Under the pieces are notes generated by a model. The model saw nothing but the letters and a program-made list of their open reading frames with translations. It was not told the origin of the DNA and ran no database searches. The position numbers were made by a program, and so were the translations under genes. Of a stretch of 64,000 bases of DNA, positions 37,828 through 46,572 are shown in pieces. The first letter of the stretch is position 1, and each line of letters opens with the position of its first letter. The stretch comes from Actinomadura oligospora ATCC 43269 (lineage in GTDB: Bacteria > Actinomycetota > Actinomycetes > Streptosporangiales > Streptosporangiaceae): the NCBI RefSeq assembly GCF_000518265.1, contig NZ_JADG01000004.1, positions 620,001-684,000 on the forward strand, written 5' to 3'.

Positions 37828-38385
37828 GTGACCTCCCCCAACGAACTTCCGCCTCCGCTGGTCGTCGGCCTCGGGCTCCGGCTGCGCCCGTGGGACGAGG
37901 CCGATCTGGACGCCATGGTCGGGCTGTTCGACCACCCGGATTTCGCCCTCTGGACACCCCTCGCGTCGCCGTTCGACCTGGACGCCGCGCGCAAGTACCT
38001 CGACCGCAGCCGGGAGAACCGCGAGAGCGGACGCGTCGTCCAGCTGGCCGTCACCACCGAAGGCCGGACGCCGCTCGGCGAGGTGTTGTTCATCCCCCGC
38101 TTGGACGAGCCGACCCCCACGGTCGAACTCGCCTACGGCATCGGCCCGCAGCATCGCGGGCAGGGCCTCGCCAACCGTGCCGTCCGCCTCATGACCGGGC
38201 ACGCCTACGACACCCACCCGTCCACGCGGGTCGTCCTGCGAATCGCGCCGGAGAACGCCGCGAGCGAGGGCGTCGCGAAGTCCGCCGGTTTCCACCTCAC
38301 GGGCGAGGAGCCCGTCACCCGCGAACGTCCCGGCCGCACTCCCGTCGTGCTGCGAACCTGGGCCCACCGGCCAGGGAACTCATGA
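37828..38385 (+). CDS. GNAT-family N-acetyltransferase (RimJ/RimL-like)
   Basis: 185 residues. N-terminal LRLRPWDEADLDAMVGLF and the acetyl-CoA pyrophosphate loop GIGPQHRGQGLANRAVRLM, followed by the ENAASEGVAKSAGFHL motif, are typical of RimJ/RimL-type acetyltransferases. GTG 37828 has no Shine-Dalgarno sequence; a weak -10 (GAGAAT) ends 6 nt upstream, so a leaderless start is possible. Its last 6 bp overlap the end of the convergent lipoprotein gene. Acceptor substrate unknown. Confidence 0.88.
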   Translation: MTSPNELPPPLVVGLGLRLRPWDEADLDAMVGLFDHPDFALWTPLASPFDLDAARKYLDRSRENRESGRVVQLAVTTEGRTPLGEVLFIPRLDEPTPTVELAYGIGPQHRGQGLANRAVRLMTGHAYDTHPSTRVVLRIAPENAASEGVAKSAGFHLTGEEPVTRERPGRTPVVLRTWAHRPGNS

Positions 38386-38820
38386 CGAGTCCCCCGGCGT
38401 GAGCTGGACGGTCGCCGCGTCCGAACGGATCAGCTCGACACGAATGGTCAGCATCGTCGGGCCGCTCCCCACCATGACCGAGCCGTTCGGACCGGCCTCC
38501 CCCGCCCCCGCGCCGCCGCCCTCGAACGTCCAGCGCATCGAGACGTGTTCGGGTTCGACGGCGGTCACGACCAGCGGCCCCGCCTCGAAGCGCGCGGCCA
38601 GCTCGATCTGATCCCCGGCGCGGACGCGTACCTCGCACCGCCCCTCCCGGCAGGCGGCCAGGTTCGTCCCGTCCCTGGGAGCGGTCGGCGCAGCGGACGG
38701 CCCGGACCTCAAGGGAGGCGTCGACTGCGAGGACGCGTCGTCGCTCCCACCCCCACACCCCGTGACCAGAGCGGCAACCGTCAGACCGGCGACACCCGCG
38801 CCAAGAGTTCCTGCCCGCAT
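38380..38820 (-). CDS. Small lipoprotein of unknown function
   Basis: 146 residues. Lipoprotein signal peptide with lipobox ALVTGC, a Ser/Pro-rich linker (SSQSTPPLRSGPSAAP), then a compact domain with two Cys (LAACREGRCEVRV) and a Gly-rich tail region FEGGGAGAGEAGPNG. No recognised family. Convergent with, and overlapping by 6 bp, the acetyltransferase gene. Confidence 0.75.
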   Translation of the reverse strand: MRAGTLGAGVAGLTVAALVTGCGGGSDDASSQSTPPLRSGPSAAPTAPRDGTNLAACREGRCEVRVRAGDQIELAARFEAGPLVVTAVEPEHVSMRWTFEGGGAGAGEAGPNGSVMVGSGPTMLTIRVELIRSDAATVQLTPGDSS

Positions 38821-39078
38821 GCCCGCTTCCTTCGCCTGGACCCCTGCCGCATTCCCTCCCCGCCGCTTCCCCCTCCAACACGCCCCGTGACCGCATGGAG
38901 ACCGGAACCCCGCCCGAACACCAGACGACCCCCACCGCCCCTGATCTGAGCACCTGGCCTGACCTGCGAATTCACGGTCTGAGTCGTGAGGATCGGGGAA
39001 GGTTCCAGGCGGGACGCCGGTCCCGTCGGCGGGGGCGCCGTCGCCCTCCCGCAGCACGTCCGAAATCGGGGGTTCGTG

Positions 39079-39378
39079 ATGATGATTCGAGTGTGGCCGA
39101 GTGTGGTGGCCGCCGCCGCAGCGGGTCTGATGGTGACGTCTCTGCCGGGGTCGGCGAGTGCCGCCCATGGGACGCTGAGGGTGAGCGGCAGGACCTACAA
39201 CAACCCGAGAAAGGGGTGCTACACGGGCATCTTCTGGCCCCTTGTCGTGTCGAACCAGACCAACCAGACCGTACTGGTCTACGACAACGCCACGTGCCAC
39301 GGCCACGTCATGGGCACCGTCGCCCCGAGGCGCAGTGGAATCTTCGAGTTCGGCGAAGGCGTGAGAGTCCCCCGCTGA
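39079..39378 (+). CDS. Small secreted protein, unknown function
   Basis: 99 residues: signal peptide (VVAAAAAGLMVTSLPGSASA) and a mature part of about 70 residues with two Cys (KGCYTGIFWPLV, NATCHGHVMGTV). ATG 39079 has GGGGG with 6-nt spacing; ATG 39082 and GTG 39076 are alternatives. Followed by a perfect 12-bp terminator. No known domain. Confidence 0.65.
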   Translation: MMIRVWPSVVAAAAAGLMVTSLPGSASAAHGTLRVSGRTYNNPRKGCYTGIFWPLVVSNQTNQTVLVYDNATCHGHVMGTVAPRRSGIFEFGEGVRVPR

Positions 39379-39385
39379 CAGACCC

Positions 39386-39419
39386 GAGCCCTCGCCGCGC
39401 GAAAGCACGGCGAGGGCTC
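39386..39419. terminator. Perfect 12-bp hairpin terminator
   Basis: GAGCCCTCGCCG (39386-39397) and CGGCGAGGGCTC (39408-39419), 10-nt loop, between the secreted-protein gene and the convergent DUF397 gene. A diverged copy of it lies at 39807-39846. Confidence 0.75.
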
Positions 39420-39442
39420 ACCAGGTCACGGGAAGCGGAACG

Positions 39443-39712
39443 TCACCCCAGGTCGAGCGCCCCACTCTTCACGCGCCGCGCGAACGCCCCGAACACGGAG
39501 GCATCGAAGACCAACTTCGGCCCGTCCGGATCCTTGGAATCCCGAACCGCGACGTCATGCGCGCACCCGGCCAGCTCCACACACTGCCCGCCCGTGTCGC
39601 TGCTGCGGCTGCTCTTGCGCCAAACTCCCCTGAGCTCGACACACGACCCTCCGGAGGAGTCGCTGCGACTACTCTTTCGCCAGTTCACTGATGCCAGCTC
39701 GGACAAGTTCAC
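39443..39712 (-). CDS. DUF397 protein, copy 1
   Basis: 89 residues built of two DUF397-like halves, NWRKSSRSDSSGGSCVEL and VWRKSSRSSDTGGQCVEL, then AVRDSKDPDGPKLVFDASVF. DUF397 proteins are short partners of XRE/DUF5753 regulators in actinomycetes and act in developmental or antibiotic control. Its GTG overlaps the stop of a short relic of such a regulator. Closely similar to the second copy at 39862-40131. Confidence 0.88.
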   Translation of the reverse strand: MNLSELASVNWRKSSRSDSSGGSCVELRGVWRKSSRSSDTGGQCVELAGCAHDVAVRDSKDPDGPKLVFDASVFGAFARRVKSGALDLG

Positions 39713-39783
39713 CGGCCCTCCCAGACCTCGCGGATCAGGCGCTCGGACCCTTCAGGATCCAGGACGCCGGAGGACGAGAACAC
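39709..39783 (-). pseudogene. C-terminal relic of an XRE/DUF5753 regulator
   Basis: About 24 codons (VLDPEGSERLIREVWEGR then stop) run into the DUF397 copy 1 start with GTGA overlap. They resemble the end of the intact regulator downstream (SADDSLKLLHEILESYE) in pattern: Ser, Leu, Glu at matching spacing. The rest of the gene is missing, so it looks like what is left after a partial duplication or deletion. Confidence 0.45.
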
Positions 39784-39806
39784 CCCGGTGACCGCATAAA
39801 GACACA

Positions 39807-39846
39807 GACGAGCCCTCACCGCGCGAACGCACGGCAAGGGCTCGTC
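39807..39846. terminator. Second copy of the DUF397-locus terminator
   Basis: GACGAGCCCT (39807-39816) pairs with AGGGCTCGTC (39837-39846); the loop region resembles that of the hairpin at 39386-39419, so terminator and gene were duplicated together. Confidence 0.65.
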
Positions 39847-39861
39847 AGTCGTAAGTAGGGG

Positions 39862-40131
39862 TCAGGCCAGGTCGAGCTCCCCGGCCTTCACTTGCTGAGC
39901 GAACGCCCCGAACACGGTGGCATCGAAGACCAGCTTGGGCCCGCCCGGGTCCTTGGAGTCCCGAACCGCGACGTCATGTGCGCACCCGGCCAACTCCACA
40001 CACTGCCCGCCCGTGTCACCGCTGCGACTGCTCTTGCGCCACACTCCCCCGAGTTCGACGCAATCGCCGCCTGTCGATCCGCTGTAGCTGCTCTTACGCC
40101 ACTGGACGCACGTCAGATCCGGCCTGCTCAT
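39862..40131 (-). CDS. DUF397 protein, copy 2
   Basis: 89 residues, again a two-half DUF397 protein (QWRKSSYSGSTGGDCVEL, VWRKSSRSGDTGGQCVEL), with the second half nearly identical to copy 1. It overlaps the XRE regulator by 38 bp, the usual coupled arrangement, so this is the functional pair. The N-terminal halves of the two copies differ more than the C-terminal halves. Confidence 0.9.
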   Translation of the reverse strand: MSRPDLTCVQWRKSSYSGSTGGDCVELGGVWRKSSRSGDTGGQCVELAGCAHDVAVRDSKDPGGPKLVFDATVFGAFAQQVKAGELDLA

Positions 40132-40951
40132 AGCTCTCCAAGATCTCGTGAAGGAGCTTGAGGGAGTCGTCTGCGGACAGCGCGGCTCCTCTGATCAAGT
40201 CGAAACGTACCCCAAAGGCACGAACCGCGTCACGACTCCGGAAGAGCTGACCGCCCACATGCCCTTCCTCGTACGCGAGGATCTCTCCGTCCGCCAGCTC
40301 AAGGATGGTGAACGACCCCATGTCACCCGCATACGCCCCCTTCTGTTGCGGAACAATTTGGAGGGTGACCTCTGGACGCTTGGCCATGTTGATCAGATGC
40401 TGTATCTGGCCAATCATCACCTCGTCGTTCCCAACGGGGCGACGCAACGCAAACTCGTCGAAGATGACGACCAAGTGCACGGCATCTTCTCCCTCGAGGG
40501 CCTCCTGCCGCGCCATCCGGGTCGAGACAAGCTGACGGGCTTCTTCCTCGGAGCGCTCACGCCTGAGGACCTCGAAGGCGTACTCGGGCGTCTGGAACAG
40601 GCCAGACACCTGCATCGCCTCAAACTTATGGATAACGAGGGCATCCCCTTCGACGCGCAGGTACTGAGCGAAACCAGGGGGAAGAAGTTCAAGCTCCCCC
40701 ACTTCCTGGATCCACTCCCACATCCGACGGAATGTCCCGTTCGTCGAGAAGAAGGAATCGCAGTCGTCCGCAAAGTCCACCGACGGCGCATCACCGCCTT
40801 CGACCTGGCCAATGCGCTGCCGCGTGTACCCGAGCTTGCGGGCCAGCTCAGCTCGACTGAGATCCGCTGCCTCTCTGTGTGCGCGCAGCTCCCTCCCGAA
40901 GTAGCCAGCCGGAGTTTTAGGAACGCCAGGGTCTCTTGGGCGGCGGGGCAT
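40094..40951 (-). CDS. XRE-family regulator with DUF5753 domain
   Basis: 285 residues. N-terminal helix-turn-helix (DLSRAELARKLGYTRQRIGQ) and a C-terminal DUF5753 domain (VSGLFQTPEYAFEVLRRER, LQIVPQQKGAYAGDMGSFTI). Such proteins regulate together with a DUF397 partner, encoded here with a 38-bp overlap. ATG 40951 has GGAGG upstream. A perfect 18-bp palindrome lies 19 bp before the start and is the obvious autoregulatory operator. GC content is visibly lower than its neighbours. Confidence 0.92.
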   Translation of the reverse strand: MPRRPRDPGVPKTPAGYFGRELRAHREAADLSRAELARKLGYTRQRIGQVEGGDAPSVDFADDCDSFFSTNGTFRRMWEWIQEVGELELLPPGFAQYLRVEGDALVIHKFEAMQVSGLFQTPEYAFEVLRRERSEEEARQLVSTRMARQEALEGEDAVHLVVIFDEFALRRPVGNDEVMIGQIQHLINMAKRPEVTLQIVPQQKGAYAGDMGSFTILELADGEILAYEEGHVGGQLFRSRDAVRAFGVRFDLIRGAALSADDSLKLLHEILESYEQAGSDVRPVA

Positions 40952-40969
40952 ATCTGGACCTCCGAGCGT

Positions 40970-40987
40970 GAAAACTGATCAGTTTTC
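40970..40987. promoter_or_regulatory. 18-bp perfect palindrome, putative XRE operator
   Basis: GAAAACTGATCAGTTTTC is fully self-complementary and strikingly AT-rich for this genome. It lies between the divergent XRE gene and the small gene at 41102. Confidence 0.6.
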
Positions 40988-41101
40988 CTGTGACCGACAG
41001 CGCCTTTCCCCCGTCGACCTTCCGACTCTTCCCGACCATAACTCGGTCACGGGATGCTGGGGAGTGATTACACAGAGAAACCCCGTCGTGAGGCGTTATC
41101 C

Positions 41102-41341
41102 ATGTCGAAATCATCCACAAATCCCGATCACATGGCGCTCGTGGCGCTTCGGGTGGACTTTCCCGGGCACAGCATCTGGCGCGCGAACCGGTCCGACGGA
41201 CGGCTCGGGGACTGGGTCGCCACGCTGCGCGATCCGTCCCAGGGGGTCGATCCGACGGTCATCGCGTCGGACGCCGATCGTCTCCGCGAGCTGCTCATCA
41301 TCGAGCGGGGGCTCGCGATCGGCTCGGGGGACGGGCTGTGA
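41102..41341 (+). CDS. Small protein of unknown function
   Basis: 79 residues, soluble: MALVALRVDFPGHSIW ... WVATLRDPSQGVDPTVIASD ... LRELLIIERGL. No family recognised. ATG 41102 has GAGG upstream; ATG 41132 is an alternative. It overlaps the next gene by 4 bp (GTGA), and lies divergent from the XRE regulator; small proteins of this kind are often found beside XRE/DUF397 pairs. Confidence 0.65.
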   Translation: MSKSSTNPDHMALVALRVDFPGHSIWRANRSDGRLGDWVATLRDPSQGVDPTVIASDADRLRELLIIERGLAIGSGDGL

Positions 41342-41943
41342 GCGACCGGGCGCGCGGACGCTGGCGGCGGCTCCGCAAGCAGCCTCCGTCGCGCCTGGTC
41401 GCGCGCACTCAGAACGGCGTCGAAGTGCGGAAGGCGCGGCTGAACGTCCCGCCTCCGAAAGACGAGGCGCGGCTGCCGACCGGGCTCATGCGGCTGGACG
41501 AGGAACTGCACCGGCTCGGGTGGGCCACATCTCCGCGCTTCGGGGACACCCTTCCCTCACTCCTCGTCTACTGCGCGCAGACGCCGCACTTCGGCGAGAC
41601 CGTGACCGTCCAGCCCGGGGTCCGTCCCGGGCAGTGGTGGTACGTCGCGAGCGGTGGCGAGCGGCTCGCCGACTACCCGAACGCGGCGCTCGCCGCCGCC
41701 AAGCTCACCTCGACGCTGCTCCCCTGGGTGAACGCGGCGCTCGGCCATCCGCCGTCGCCGCTCCAGCCGCTCACCATCTTCGAGCTGCGCCGCCGTCTCC
41801 CGGACGTCCCGTGCTGGTGGGGCAACCGGACGCGCGAGTGGTGGGCCATGGTCGGCAAGGGCGACGACTTCCGTCTCGTCCACGCGGCGACCGTGGACGA
41901 ACTCGCCCAGGCCATCACCGCCGCCCAGCAGCGGGGACGCTGA
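41338..41943 (+). CDS. Hypothetical protein coupled to the preceding small gene
   Basis: 201 residues, basic N-terminus (RARGRWRRLRKQPPSRLVAR), no signal peptide, Trp-rich C-terminal half (QWWYVASGGERLADYP, CWWGNRTREWWAMVGKGDDF). GTG 41338 overlaps the upstream stop. Ends before a 9-bp hairpin. No recognised domain; the coupling suggests the two products act together. Confidence 0.65.
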   Translation: MSDRARGRWRRLRKQPPSRLVARTQNGVEVRKARLNVPPPKDEARLPTGLMRLDEELHRLGWATSPRFGDTLPSLLVYCAQTPHFGETVTVQPGVRPGQWWYVASGGERLADYPNAALAAAKLTSTLLPWVNAALGHPPSPLQPLTIFELRRRLPDVPCWWGNRTREWWAMVGKGDDFRLVHAATVDELAQAITAAQQRGR

Positions 41944-41951
41944 CGCGCGCT

Positions 41952-41975
41952 CGGCCGGAGCCCACCCTCCGGCCG
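41952..41975. terminator. Hairpin between convergent genes
   Basis: CGGCCGGAG (41952-41960) and CTCCGGCCG (41967-41975) form a perfect 9-bp stem with a 6-nt loop. Confidence 0.55.
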
Positions 41976-41997
41976 CCGCACCCGGACGTTCCGGGGA

Positions 41998-42234
41998 TCA
42001 GTCGCGGACGGGCCAGCCGTCGTACCTGCCTCCGACGCAGACGCCCGTGCCCTCGGCGTACCAGCGGACGTAGCCGCCCCCGGAGACGCAGGCCGCCTCG
42101 CCGATGAAGATGCCCACGGAGGCGTCGATGTCCGGCGCGGTGTTCGACGCGTCGTCCGGCGCGGTGGCCAGTGCGGTGGTCAGTGCCCAGGCGGCAGCGG
42201 CGGCGGCCAGTGCGATGACGATCAGACGGAGCAT
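41998..42234 (-). CDS. Small exported or membrane-anchored protein
   Basis: 78 residues: an Ala-rich hydrophobic N-terminus (RLIVIALAAAAAAWALTTAL) as signal or anchor, and a short external part with two Cys (GEAACVSGGGYVRW, GTGVCVGGRYDGW). ATG 42234 is preceded by AGGGAGGGG. No family known to me. Confidence 0.6.
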   Translation of the reverse strand: MLRLIVIALAAAAAAWALTTALATAPDDASNTAPDIDASVGIFIGEAACVSGGGYVRWYAEGTGVCVGGRYDGWPVRD

Positions 42235-42481
42235 CCGGACACCCCTCCCTCGGCTCCGTAGGCGATTACTGCCGGAGTCGTCATCCCACCGGAACGGCCC
42301 GGCGAACCTTTCCGGGCCACCCCGCCACGCTGCCCTCACCCGGCCGCCCATCCCAGGCGAACATCGCGACGGAGCAGTGCCAGCGAGATGGCAGGCAACC
42401 CCGCCAGGGACGGCCACCGAGTTCGCGGCCGGATGATGCCAGCGCGTGTACAACGGCACGGGGCGCGTTGATCCTTGGGGG

Positions 42482-43564
42482 ATGCCGCGTGATCGTGTCG
42501 GCCTGAGGGCTTCGAGATGGGTCGTCGTGAGCGTCGGCGTGCTGGTCATCGCCGCGGCGGGCACCTCGCTGGGCGTCGAGATCAGGCGCGAGCCCGCGCG
42601 GCACCGTCCGGTGGCGTCGCCCTCCCCACGGCCGGTGGCGGGCGTCGCCGGACGGCGTCCCGCTCCCGGCCCGGTGAGGATCAAGGGACGGCGGATCGCG
42701 GAGGTGGTCTCGGAACCGCCCGGGACGCTCACGATGACGTCCTTCAGCCTGCCCGGCGAGAGGGACCTCATGGACATCGCGGCCTTCGTCCTCGATCCCG
42801 CGACCGGCACGTTCGTCGCGACCCCCTACGCCGAGGCCGCGGTGTCGCCCGACGGACGCACGGTCGCGGGCACCGTGAACGCGTCGAAGAAGTCCAGCCA
42901 GGTGGCCGTGCGGGATCGCCGCACCGGGGCCGAACGCCGCGTCTCGCTGCCGTCCAGCTCGGGCTATCCGAAATGGGCCCCGCGCGGACGGCGGATCCTC
43001 GTCTCGCTCTACTCCAGGACGGTCAACGACGGCCTGCGGGGGTTCGCCGTCATCGACGCGGACACCCTGCGCGTGCGGATCACGTCCGTCACCGGCAAGG
43101 GGCGTCCGGCACGGGTTCAGCCTGCGGCCGAGTTCGCGTGGGACGCCACCGGCGCGGGCGTGGTCGCGCCCGGGAAGGGGTCGCGGCTCATCCGGTTCCC
43201 GGCGAATGGCGGCAAAGCCGGACCGGACGTGCCGCTGACCGAGTTCTACGACGCCCAGGAGATCCTCTACTCGCCGTCCGGACGGATGCTGGCGTGCAGC
43301 AACCTGCACAACGGCACCGCCCAGACCATCCTGTGGGACGTCACCGGACGCAAGCCCCGCGAGGTCAGGCGGCTGCCCGGCCTGATGCTTCTGGGCTGGT
43401 ACGACGACGCGCGCCTCCTCGTCGCGCGGACGGTCGACGACAACCGCTGGGAGACCACTCTGACCGGCCTGGACGGGACGGTCCGCCAGATCCTCGTGCG
43501 TGACAGCGTCCCGGGGCCCGGCCCCGGGGTGATGGGCCGGTACAGCGCGATCCCGCGTTCCTAG
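42482..43564 (+). CDS. Membrane-anchored beta-propeller-like protein
   Basis: 360 residues. One N-terminal membrane anchor (WVVVSVGVLVIAAAGTSLGV), a Pro/Arg-rich stem, then TolB/PD40-like repeats (AAVSPDGRTVAGTV, YPKWAPRGRRILVSLY, ILYSPSGRMLACSN). Start ATG 42482 has GGGGG directly before it, so spacing is poor; GTG 42446 is the alternative. Unknown function; propellers of this type are usually binding modules. Confidence 0.65.
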   Translation: MPRDRVGLRASRWVVVSVGVLVIAAAGTSLGVEIRREPARHRPVASPSPRPVAGVAGRRPAPGPVRIKGRRIAEVVSEPPGTLTMTSFSLPGERDLMDIAAFVLDPATGTFVATPYAEAAVSPDGRTVAGTVNASKKSSQVAVRDRRTGAERRVSLPSSSGYPKWAPRGRRILVSLYSRTVNDGLRGFAVIDADTLRVRITSVTGKGRPARVQPAAEFAWDATGAGVVAPGKGSRLIRFPANGGKAGPDVPLTEFYDAQEILYSPSGRMLACSNLHNGTAQTILWDVTGRKPREVRRLPGLMLLGWYDDARLLVARTVDDNRWETTLTGLDGTVRQILVRDSVPGPGPGVMGRYSAIPRS

Positions 43565-43591
43565 CCCGTCCTGAGAGCACGATCGTTATTG

Positions 43592-43611
43592 CATACCGAC
43601 CGGTCGGTATG
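43592..43611. promoter_or_regulatory. 20-bp perfect TetR operator before the acyl-CoA ligase gene
   Basis: CATACCGACCGGTCGGTATG is fully self-complementary and contains the ACCGACCGGTCGGT core typical of TetR-type fatty-acid regulators. It ends 48 bp before the ligase start. The likely ligand is the second TetR protein (45305-45886), encoded just past the ligase gene. Confidence 0.75.
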
Positions 43612-43659
43612 GTGATATCGGGCACAATCGGCCAGGCCGGTCCCACCGGGAGGACGCTC

Positions 43660-45288
<1,629 letters not shown>

Positions 45289-45304
45289 GCGCGGGCGCGG
45301 GCGG

Positions 45305-45886
45305 CTAGGCGGGGGCGCGGGTGGCGAGGAGGCCGTCGAGGAAGAGGCCGACGTAGTGCTCGCTGACCTCCTCGGCCTTCAGCCGCCCGCCCGGCCGGTA
45401 CCACGCGCCGATCTGGTGGACGGTCCCGAAGAAGAAGTTCACGACGATGTCGGCGGGGGTCCCGGCCCGGAACGTCCCGTCGGCTTGGCCCTCCTCGACC
45501 AGGGCGCGGAACCGCTCGTGGTACCGCCGCCGCTCCGCCCGGACGGCCGCCCGCCGCTCCGGTGACAGCAGGTGCGTCGAGCGGAAGAAGACCGTCAGGT
45601 CCTCGAGGTTGCCGAACGAGGTGTTCAGCACGTCCACGGCCGCCGCGCGGACCCGCTCCTCGACCGTCCCGGGACCGTCCGCGATCTCCTCGAGCCGCCG
45701 GGTCTGCATGTCGAGCAGCCGGTGGTAGATCTCGTAGAGCAGCTCGTCCTTGGAGCCGTAGTAGTGGTACATCGCGCCCTTGGTGACGCCCGCCGCGGCC
45801 ACGATCTCCTGGACGGAGGTCCCCTCGTAGCCCTTCTCGGCGAACAGCCGGGTCGCGACGGCGACCAGCCGCTCCTGCAGCGTCAC
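45305..45886 (-). CDS. TetR-family regulator (fatty-acid type)
   Basis: 193 residues. Helix-turn-helix EIVAAAGVTKGAMYHYYGSK, then a ligand-binding domain with VVNFFFGTVHQIGAWYRP. The N-terminal pattern matches FadR/KstR2-like TetR proteins that sense acyl-CoA. GTG 45886 overlaps the stop of the upstream TetR (GTGA). Converges on the acyl-CoA ligase gene whose promoter has a 20-bp palindrome, its probable target. Confidence 0.88.
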   Translation of the reverse strand: MTLQERLVAVATRLFAEKGYEGTSVQEIVAAAGVTKGAMYHYYGSKDELLYEIYHRLLDMQTRRLEEIADGPGTVEERVRAAAVDVLNTSFGNLEDLTVFFRSTHLLSPERRAAVRAERRRYHERFRALVEEGQADGTFRAGTPADIVVNFFFGTVHQIGAWYRPGGRLKAEEVSEHYVGLFLDGLLATRAPA

Positions 45887-46455
45887 TCGGACCCGCCTTC
45901 CCGGAAGAGCGGGAGCAGCACGTCGTCCGCGATCGCCTGGATCTCGGCGTCGGTGCGGCGCGGCTGTCCCGCGACGCAGTAGTAGAACAGCAGCGCGGGA
46001 CCGGCGGACGCGGCGCTCGCGCTCGCCGTGCCGCCGTGCCGCCGGACGAGGTCGGCGATGCGCTCCTCGCACGGCCGCGTCACGGACTCGTGGAACAGGG
46101 TGCGCAGCTCGCCCGTGCCGTCCGCGGCCTCGGCGGCGACGGTCTGGAACGCCGTCCCCCGGGAGTCGTTGAGCGCGTGGTCGAAGTGCCTCAGGAGGGC
46201 GACCAGGCCGTCGCGCAGCGGGGTGCCGTCGGGGAGGTCGGGCGGCTCGGGCAGCAGGTCGCGCAGCGCGTCGCGGACCAGCTCCTCCTTGTTGCGCCAG
46301 CGCCGGTAGAGGGCCGCCTTGCCGGTACCGGCCGCCGCGGCGACCTTGTTGGTGCTCAGCTTCGCGTAGCCGACGCTGTCGAGCTGCTCGACGACCGCGT
46401 CGAGGATCGCCCGCCGCAGTTCCTCGCCCCGCCGCCGGGACGCCGTGACCGTCAC
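45883..46455 (-). CDS. TetR-family regulator divergent from the MFS exporter
   Basis: 190 residues. Helix-turn-helix with KVAAAAGTGKAALYRRWRNK and a TetR_C-type domain (LVALLRHFDHALNDSRG, LFYYCVAGQPRRTD). GTG 46455 with AAAGGGGG upstream was chosen; the longer ATG 46527 would put a clear operator inside the coding region. Two copies of the palindrome lie in the gap to the divergent MFS gene. Represses its own operon and the exporter, by usual analogy. Confidence 0.88.
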   Translation of the reverse strand: MTVTASRRRGEELRRAILDAVVEQLDSVGYAKLSTNKVAAAAGTGKAALYRRWRNKEELVRDALRDLLPEPPDLPDGTPLRDGLVALLRHFDHALNDSRGTAFQTVAAEAADGTGELRTLFHESVTRPCEERIADLVRRHGGTASASAASAGPALLFYYCVAGQPRRTDAEIQAIADDVLLPLFREGGSE

Positions 46456-46499
46456 CCGTCCCCCTTTCGGAACCCGGTCATCGTAGCGCGGTAAATAGT

Positions 46500-46513
46500 G
46501 GACCGCCTGGTTC
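46500..46513. promoter_or_regulatory. TetR operator, copy 1
   Basis: GGACCGCCTGGTTC, a near-palindrome of the GAACCA-N2-TGGTTC type. Followed by CCTAAAT, as copy 2 is followed by CCTATT. Confidence 0.6.
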
Positions 46514-46540
46514 CCTAAATCCGACATCCTCCTCTACAGT

Positions 46541-46554
46541 GAACCACCTGGTTC
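46541..46554. promoter_or_regulatory. TetR operator, copy 2
   Basis: GAACCACCTGGTTC has perfect 6-bp arms. It is 41 bp from copy 1, about four helical turns, placing both on the same face of the DNA. Confidence 0.65.
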
Positions 46555-46572
46555 CCTATTGTGGAGGTCCGC

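Noticed and set aside
46456..46527. Longer TetR start at ATG 46527
   Set aside because: Would include one of two repeat operators in the coding region; GTG 46455 has a good Shine-Dalgarno.
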